From contig JAYKKI010000061.1 in assembly GCA_039881145.1 (NCBI GenBank), positions 8,256,001 through 8,320,000 on the forward strand: a stretch of DNA of 64,000 nucleotides, written 5' to 3'. The notes beneath the pieces were generated by a model, which did not search any database, was not told the DNA's origin, and saw only the letters and a program-made list of their open reading frames with translations. This DNA comes from Druceiella hillmani (Eukaryota > Arthropoda > Insecta > Lepidoptera > Hepialidae). Both the position numbers and the translations under genes were made by a program. Below are positions 63,501 through 64,000 of the stretch, piece by piece; position 1 is the first letter of the stretch; every line of letters begins with the position of its first letter.

Positions 63501-64000
63501 TATTAATTTTATTTAAAGGAACATTTTTTAGTCAATCTTCGATCAAGTCGTTTCCACATTTTTTTACTCGAACCCAAAGCAAAGTTAATAACATTTGTCT
63601 TATCCATACTTAGTCACGAAATATAGTTGTTTTAATGGATCAATAATATTAAACAAATTATTTTTAATTGTATATTTTGAGAAAACATAGAATTTGAAAA
63701 CGTTTTATCCCAAGAAGGAATTCGAATTTTCTTCCGCGTGCAGACACACCGTGTCACTTTCCATAAAATAATGATCAGGATGTCTTATCCACGCTTTTAC
63801 TCACCGCACTATTTGAATAGCTGATATTCCTAGGCCAGCAAAAATGTGCTTGGCACATTTACCTAATAAATACATATCTCTCAAAACTACCAAAATACAA
63901 ACTTAACAAAAGTCCGTTTAAAAATATGAGTTCACGTGCTTATACGTATGTTGTTTGAAAAAATAGTGAAAATTTTGACATAACACTTGTTATAATTTAG
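63501..64000. other. Non-coding stretch at window edge
   Basis: Possibly the upstream continuation of the LINE relic on the minus strand, but no motif could be read with confidence. Confidence 0.35.

Overview
The window is strongly AT-rich, intron-bearing eukaryotic DNA from an insect, most probably a moth or butterfly. The evidence is two complete genes for a lepidopteran-type c-type lysozyme (prepropeptide of 142 residues, mature enzyme of 120), Helitrons with textbook ends, a Ty3/gypsy retrotransposon, jockey-like and RTE-like LINEs, a mariner relic and many (AT)n microsatellites. Apart from the lysozymes I found no convincing host gene. Most of the sequence is intergenic or intronic DNA built from duplications and transposon remains.

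Layout. 1-14.4 kb holds AT microsatellites, a CR1/L2-like LINE relic (3.2-4.4 kb), a tandem array of a 314-bp unit that looks like a retrotransposon terminal repeat (7.8-8.7 kb) and a degenerate ~35-bp minisatellite (12.3-13.2 kb). 14.4-24.9 kb is block A, carrying lysozyme gene 1 on the minus strand. 25.96-29.64 kb is a young Ty3/gypsy element with an intact RT-RNase H-integrase frame but a shortened gag and no protease. 30.3-34.6 kb is block B. 34.7-37.4 kb holds a mariner fragment, a decayed lysozyme exon and a Helitron. 40.8-51.7 kb is block A', a direct second copy of A with lysozyme gene 2. 52.1-54.8 kb is a 5'-truncated jockey-like LINE. 55.2-58.6 kb is block B', an inverted copy of B split by an RTE-like LINE. 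59-64 kb holds further LINE, Helitron-like and dispersed repeat remains.

The two lysozyme genes share a four-exon plan: a short non-coding first exon, then three coding exons. They also share a nearly identical promoter with a TATA box and, about 40 bp upstream of it, an NF-kappaB-type site abutting a GATA site, the usual arrangement in insect immune genes. Their proteins differ at 11 of 142 positions, and copy 2 is more basic. Each gene's introns have gathered different insertions, including a nested Helitron pair in intron 1 of gene 2. A third, broken lysozyme exon lies between them, so this is the remnant of a lysozyme cluster that grew by segmental duplication.

No wholly new coding system was seen. 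The most notable observations are the direct plus inverted segmental duplications, the self-nested Helitrons, the TRIM-like tandem array, the internally deleted gypsy element with near-identical LTRs, and several long near-perfect hairpins, one of them just upstream of the lysozyme 2 promoter.
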